Shown piece by piece: positions 60,868 through 64,000 of a DNA stretch of 64,000 nucleotides; position 1 is the first letter of the stretch, and each line of letters starts with the position of its first letter. Source of the stretch: JAOUEA01 sp963790335 (GTDB lineage Bacteria > Actinomycetota > UBA4738 > HRBIN12); the NCBI GenBank assembly GCA_963790335.1, contig CAWBOB010000002.1:310001-374000 (forward strand), in the 5' to 3' direction. The position numbers and the translations under genes are program-made. The notes beneath the pieces were generated by a model. That model saw only the letters and a program-made list of their open reading frames with translations. It was not told the origin of the DNA and ran no database searches.

Positions 60868-61257
60868 TCAGCTCCGGGCGATCGAGCCGAGGATGCCGTT
60901 GACGAACGCCTTCGATTCGTCGGAGGACAGTTCCCCGGCGGCTTCGACCGCCTCGCTGATCGCGACCGAGTCGGGCACCTCGTCTCGGTAGCGCAGCTCC
61001 TCGATCGCGACCCGCAGGATGGTGCGATCGAGCGCGGCCATGCGCGCCACGGTCCAGCTGCGGGCGTGCTCCTCGAGCAGCAGGTCGATCGCCGGTCCGT
61101 TCCGGTCGACCCCCTCGACCAGCGAACGCGCGAACGCGGGCACGTCGCGGCCGGCTTCCTCCCAGGACTCGAGCACACCCGTGGGATCCCCCCCGGTCAC
61201 GTCGGCCTGGTAGAGGATGTCGATCGCGAGACGCCTGGCCTCGCGGCGGGTGGTCAC
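60868..61257 (-). CDS. nusB: Transcription antitermination protein NusB
   Basis: Binds boxA of rRNA leaders with NusE (S10) and thus acts on the rRNA operon here. 129 residues, all helical; REARRLAIDILYQADVTG and DRTILRVAIEELRYRDEVPDSVAI and the terminal FVNGILGSIAR are typical. It lies 23 bases after efp, the usual efp-nusB order. Confidence 0.96.
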   Translation of the reverse strand: MTTRREARRLAIDILYQADVTGGDPTGVLESWEEAGRDVPAFARSLVEGVDRNGPAIDLLLEEHARSWTVARMAALDRTILRVAIEELRYRDEVPDSVAISEAVEAAGELSSDESKAFVNGILGSIARS

Positions 61258-61280
61258 GAGCCCGTCACGATGCTCGCGGT

Positions 61281-61847
61281 TCAGACCTTCACGCGTTCCA
61301 TGTACTCACCGCTGCGCGTGTCGACCTTGATCTTCTCGCCTTCCTCGACGAACAGCGGCACGTTCACGACCACGCCGGTCTCGAGGGTCGCGGGCTTCAT
61401 CGCTCCCGTGCGCGTGTCGCCCTTCGCGCCCGGATCGCACCTCGTGATGGTGAGGACGAGCGACGCCGGAAGGTCCACCGAGATCGGCACGCCCTCGTGG
61501 GTCGCGATCTGGGCCGTGCCCCCCTCGGTGAGGTAGTCGGACGCGCCGCCCATGATGGCCCCCGGCACGTGCAGCTGCTCGTAGCTGTCGAGGTCCATGA
61601 AGACGTAGTCGCCGCCGTCGGGGTACAGGTACTGGAAGTCGCGCCGCTCGACGATCGCGAGCCCCACCTTGACCCCGGCGTTGAAGGTGCGCTCGAGCAC
61701 CGCGCCGGTCTTCACGTTCCTCAGCTTCGATCGCACGAACGCTCCGCCCTTGCCGGGCTTCACGTGCTGGAACTCGATGATCTGGAAGAGCACCCCGTCG
61801 AGCTCGAGGGTCATGCCGTTCTTGAAGTCGTTCGTGGAGACGCTCAC
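61281..61847 (-). CDS. efp: Elongation factor P
   Basis: Relieves ribosome stalling at polyproline. 188 residues, three OB-like domains. The tip loop of domain I is HVKPGKGGAFVRSKL, with lysine at the residue that is modified in other bacteria; the C-terminal signature is DTRSGEYMERV. GTG 61847 overlaps the pepQ stop as GTGA. Confidence 0.98.
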   Translation of the reverse strand: MSVSTNDFKNGMTLELDGVLFQIIEFQHVKPGKGGAFVRSKLRNVKTGAVLERTFNAGVKVGLAIVERRDFQYLYPDGGDYVFMDLDSYEQLHVPGAIMGGASDYLTEGGTAQIATHEGVPISVDLPASLVLTITRCDPGAKGDTRTGAMKPATLETGVVVNVPLFVEEGEKIKVDTRSGEYMERVKV

Positions 61848-62932
61848 AGCTCGATCAGCTCGCGCGTGGCGGTGCCGAGCACACGGCAGCCGTCGGGAGT
61901 GACCTCCACCATGTCCTCGATGCGAGCCCCGCCGAGCCCCGGAACGTAGATGCCGGGTTCGACGGTGACGACCGCGCGCGAGGCAAGGGTGTGCGTCGTG
62001 AACTCGCGCCCGAGCCTCGGCCCCTCGTGGATGTCGAGCCCGACCCCGTGGCCCAGCCCGTGGCTGAACCGCTCACCGTAGCCCGCGCCCTCGATCACGC
62101 CGCGGGCGGCCGCATCGACCTCGGCACCGGTGACGCCCTCACGCACGGCATCGATGCCGGCCTGCTGCGCCTCGCGAACCGTGTCATGGATCTTGCGGAG
62201 CTCAGCGGCCGGCTGGCCGAACGCGACGGTGCGCGTCATGTCGGCGTGGTAGCCGCCGTAGAGGGCTCCGAAGTCCATCGTGATGACGTCGCCTTCCTCG
62301 AGCGGACGATGGGTGGGCTCGTGGTGAGGCTCGGCGGCGTGCTCGCCGAAGGCCACGATCGACCCGAACGAGATGCCGTCGGCTCCGTCACGCCGGAGCA
62401 GGTCCTCGAGTCGGCGCGCGACCTGCAGCTCGGTCACGCCCACCGCGAGCGTGTCCAGCACGTCGTCGAAGGCCTGGTCGGTCACGGCCTGGGCGCTGTT
62501 CAGCAACTCGAGCTCTTCGTCGTCCTTGACCCACCGCAGATGCTCGACCTCGTCGTCGCACGCCATCAGCTCGATACCGTCGCCGAGCCTCGCGGAGAGG
62601 CGCTCGTACGCCCGTACCGTCAGGTGCTCGGCCTCGAAGCCGAGCCGCTCGACGCCGAGTTGCGAGACCTGCGCTCCGAGCGCGTCGCCGAACGCCCCCG
62701 AGTAGGTCACCCGCTCCATGTCGGGAACCTCGTGGCGCGACTGCTCGGTGTACCGGCCGTCGGTGAAGAACACGCCCCCACCGCCGGCGGCGGATCCGGC
62801 CGCACGAGTCACCAGCATCTGACCGTTGGAACCCGTGAACCCGGTCAGGTACCGAACGTTCGTCAGCCCGGTCACGAGCAACGCGTCGACCTCGAGGCCG
62901 GCCAACCGTTCCGCGAGGGCACTTCGTCTCAT
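61844..62932 (-). CDS. pepQ: M24 family Xaa-Pro aminopeptidase
   Basis: Cleaves N-terminal X-Pro bonds, 362 residues. The creatinase-like N-terminal domain is followed by the pita-bread catalytic domain with metal ligands in ITMDFGALYGGYHADMTRTVAFG (two Asp), FSHGLGHGVGLDIHEGP (His), VTVEPGIYVPGLGGARIEDMV (two Glu). ATG 62932 is chosen because it overlaps the aroQ stop as ATGA; an upstream ATG at 62944 would only add four residues. The aroQ-pepQ-efp-nusB order is typical of Gram-positives. Confidence 0.94.
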   Translation of the reverse strand: MRRSALAERLAGLEVDALLVTGLTNVRYLTGFTGSNGQMLVTRAAGSAAGGGGVFFTDGRYTEQSRHEVPDMERVTYSGAFGDALGAQVSQLGVERLGFEAEHLTVRAYERLSARLGDGIELMACDDEVEHLRWVKDDEELELLNSAQAVTDQAFDDVLDTLAVGVTELQVARRLEDLLRRDGADGISFGSIVAFGEHAAEPHHEPTHRPLEEGDVITMDFGALYGGYHADMTRTVAFGQPAAELRKIHDTVREAQQAGIDAVREGVTGAEVDAAARGVIEGAGYGERFSHGLGHGVGLDIHEGPRLGREFTTHTLASRAVVTVEPGIYVPGLGGARIEDMVEVTPDGCRVLGTATRELIEL

Positions 62933-63363
62933 GTGGTGATCCACGGCATCGCCTCCAGCGCGAGATGATAGCCACCGGCCCCGAGACCGGTGATGGTCGC
63001 CCGGCAGACCTCGGAGACGACCGAATGGCGGCGGAATTCCTCCCGAGCCGCGATGTGGCTCATGTGCACCTCGATGACCGGCAGACCGCAGGCCTCGATC
63101 GCATCGCGAAGGGCGTAGGAGTAGTGCGAGAGCGCGCCGGGATTCACGACGATCGCGTCATCGCCCTCACCCGAGGCGGCGAGGAGCCACCCGACGAGGT
63201 CGCCCTCATGGTCGGACTGGCGCCACGAGGTTTCGTGACCGAGCGCCGACGCGCGCTCGCCGACCTCGTGCATGATCTCGTCGAGCGTCTGGGATCCGTA
63301 CGTCTCGGGGTCACGGCGCCCGAGCGCACCGAGGTTCGGTCCGAACAGGAACAGCACCTTCAT
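62929..63363 (-). CDS. aroQ: Type II 3-dehydroquinate dehydratase
   Basis: Third step of the shikimate pathway, dodecameric. 144 residues with the family sequence GPNLGALGRRDPETYG (catalytic Tyr), SDHEGDLVGWL, VVNPGALSHYSYALRDAI, VIEVHMSHIAAREEFRRHS (catalytic His). Some usually fixed residues differ (QSDHEG for QSNHEG, HMSHI for HLSNI). ATG 63363 overlaps the aroB stop as ATGA. Confidence 0.94.
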   Translation of the reverse strand: MKVLFLFGPNLGALGRRDPETYGSQTLDEIMHEVGERASALGHETSWRQSDHEGDLVGWLLAASGEGDDAIVVNPGALSHYSYALRDAIEACGLPVIEVHMSHIAAREEFRRHSVVSEVCRATITGLGAGGYHLALEAMPWITT

Positions 63364-64000
63364 ACGCTCGCCCCCATCTCCCGCATCGTGGCTCGCAGCT
63401 CGGCCTCGGATACGTCATCGACCACCACCGGCTCACCCACGTCGCGGAGCAACACGAATCGAACCCCACCATGGAACTTCTTGTCCATGCGGAACGCCGC
63501 GAGCAGGTCGCCGGCGGGCGGGATCGGCCCGCCCGGCTCGAGCCCGAGTGAGCTGAGCAGCCGGGCGGTCCGCGCCGCCAATCCCGAGGCGGCGAGACCG
63601 CGCGCCTCCGCAAGGCGCGCCGCGAACATCATGCCGATCGCGATCGCCTCGCCGTGCGTGCGGCCGGCGAACGCGTCGAGGCGCTCGAGCGCATGCCCGA
63701 GCGTGTGTCCGTAGTTCAGGAACAGCCTCGTTCCGGCGTCGCGCTCGTCGTCGGCGACCGTGCGCGCCTTGGCGGCGACGCACCGCGCGACCAAGGCTTC
63801 GAGCGCCTCGGGATCCCGCCGGAGCACCGGCGCCGGGTCGGATTCCAGGGTGGTGAGCAGATCGAGATCGAGGGTCAGGGCGTACTTGGCCACCTCGGCG
63901 AGTCCCGACCGGAAGTCGCGCTCATCGAGCGAGGCGAGCGGCTCGACGTCGGCGAGCACCCCGCGGGGCTGGGAGAACGTGCCCACGAGGTTCTTCCCCT
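63360..64000 (-). CDS. aroB: 3-dehydroquinate synthase, C-terminal part
   Basis: Second step of the shikimate pathway (DAHP to dehydroquinate, NAD and zinc). The frame enters at the right edge with GKNLVGTFSQPRGVLAD and holds FRSGLAEVAKYALTLD, FLNYGHTLGHALERL (zinc histidines) and THGEAIAIGMMFAARLAE. The N-terminal part with the NAD site lies outside the window. It is 4 bases overlapped with aroQ. Confidence 0.95.
   Translation of the reverse strand, partial: GKNLVGTFSQPRGVLADVEPLASLDERDFRSGLAEVAKYALTLDLDLLTTLESDPAPVLRRDPEALEALVARCVAAKARTVADDERDAGTRLFLNYGHTLGHALERLDAFAGRTHGEAIAIGMMFAARLAEARGLAASGLAARTARLLSSLGLEPGGPIPPAGDLLAAFRMDKKFHGGVRFVLLRDVGEPVVVDDVSEAELRATMREMGASV

Noticed and set aside
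60859..60872. CTGAC-GCCC-GTCAG hairpin between tatA and nusB
   Set aside because: Only a 5-bp stem with no U tract; too weak to call as a terminator.

Overview
The window is a 64 kb piece of a GC-rich chromosome. Gene content, order and rRNA point to Actinomycetota. It has the block scpA-trpS ... xerD-ald-nudix-pyrG-recN-nadK-tlyA-HAD-TPR-tyrS-mpg-pheT-pheS-rRNA methylase-rplT-rpmI-infC. It also has rib-rpe-rsmB-fmt-def-priA-metK-coaBC-rpoZ-gmk-mihF-pyr-nusB-efp-pepQ-aroQ-aroB. Much of this is collinear with blocks I know from Mycobacterium tuberculosis. An actinobacterial mihF, a helicase-dead PriA, a long (about 3.1 kb) 23S gene and a 16S-23S spacer without tRNA agree. I cannot name the class. 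No mobile element, CRISPR array or tRNA gene was seen. Nearly all genes lie on the minus strand; a DUF1015 protein, a metallo-beta-lactamase-fold protein, a class A penicillin-binding protein and tatA are on plus.

Layout: 1-7.6 kb holds the start of scpA, trpS, a degenerate site-2-protease-like membrane protein, a fused phosphopentomutase/pyrimidine-nucleoside phosphorylase, a DksA/TraR zinc finger protein, xerD, ald and a Nudix hydrolase. 7.6-17.4 kb holds pyrG, recN, nadK, tlyA, a phasin-like protein, a HAD phosphatase, DUF1015, ssb, an MBL-fold protein and a TPR protein. 17.5-22.9 kb is one complete rRNA operon (16S-23S-5S, minus strand) with its promoter and both processing stems. 22.9-36.1 kb holds tyrS, the penicillin-binding protein, mpg, polX, argF, pheT, pheS, a SpoU methyltransferase continuing into a histidine-kinase-like module, and rplT-rpmI-infC. 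36.1-40.3 kb is a cupin and a riboflavin operon (ribD-ribE-ribBA-ribH) under an FMN riboswitch. 40.3-50.4 kb holds a REC-GGDEF regulator, rpe, rsmB, fmt, def, priA, metK, coaBC, rpoZ, gmk and mihF. 50.4-60.5 kb is a complete UMP operon (pyrR-pyrB-pyrC-carA-carB-pyrK-pyrD-pyrF) behind a PyrR-type RNA leader. 60.6-64 kb holds tatA, nusB, efp, pepQ, aroQ and the C-terminal part of aroB.

Two themes stand out. Very many gene junctions are 4-base GTGA or ATGA overlaps, so whole operons look translationally coupled. And at least a dozen otherwise normal genes (xerD, recN, nadK, pheT, the SpoU gene, ribH, ribBA, ribE, ribD, rpe, fmt, def, carB) are broken by single-base frame changes, mostly one surplus base, often in short homopolymers. 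With the shifts removed, each gene has its family's normal length and its motifs. Residual consensus error is therefore the likeliest cause, and reading-frame claims (fusions, split genes, odd starts) should be judged with this in mind. The most unusual candidates are the SpoU-histidine-kinase fusion, the DeoB-DeoA fusion, an infC without a conventional start codon, a PyrR hairpin that contains the ribosome-binding site of a coupled leader peptide, and a PyrD without its catalytic cysteine.
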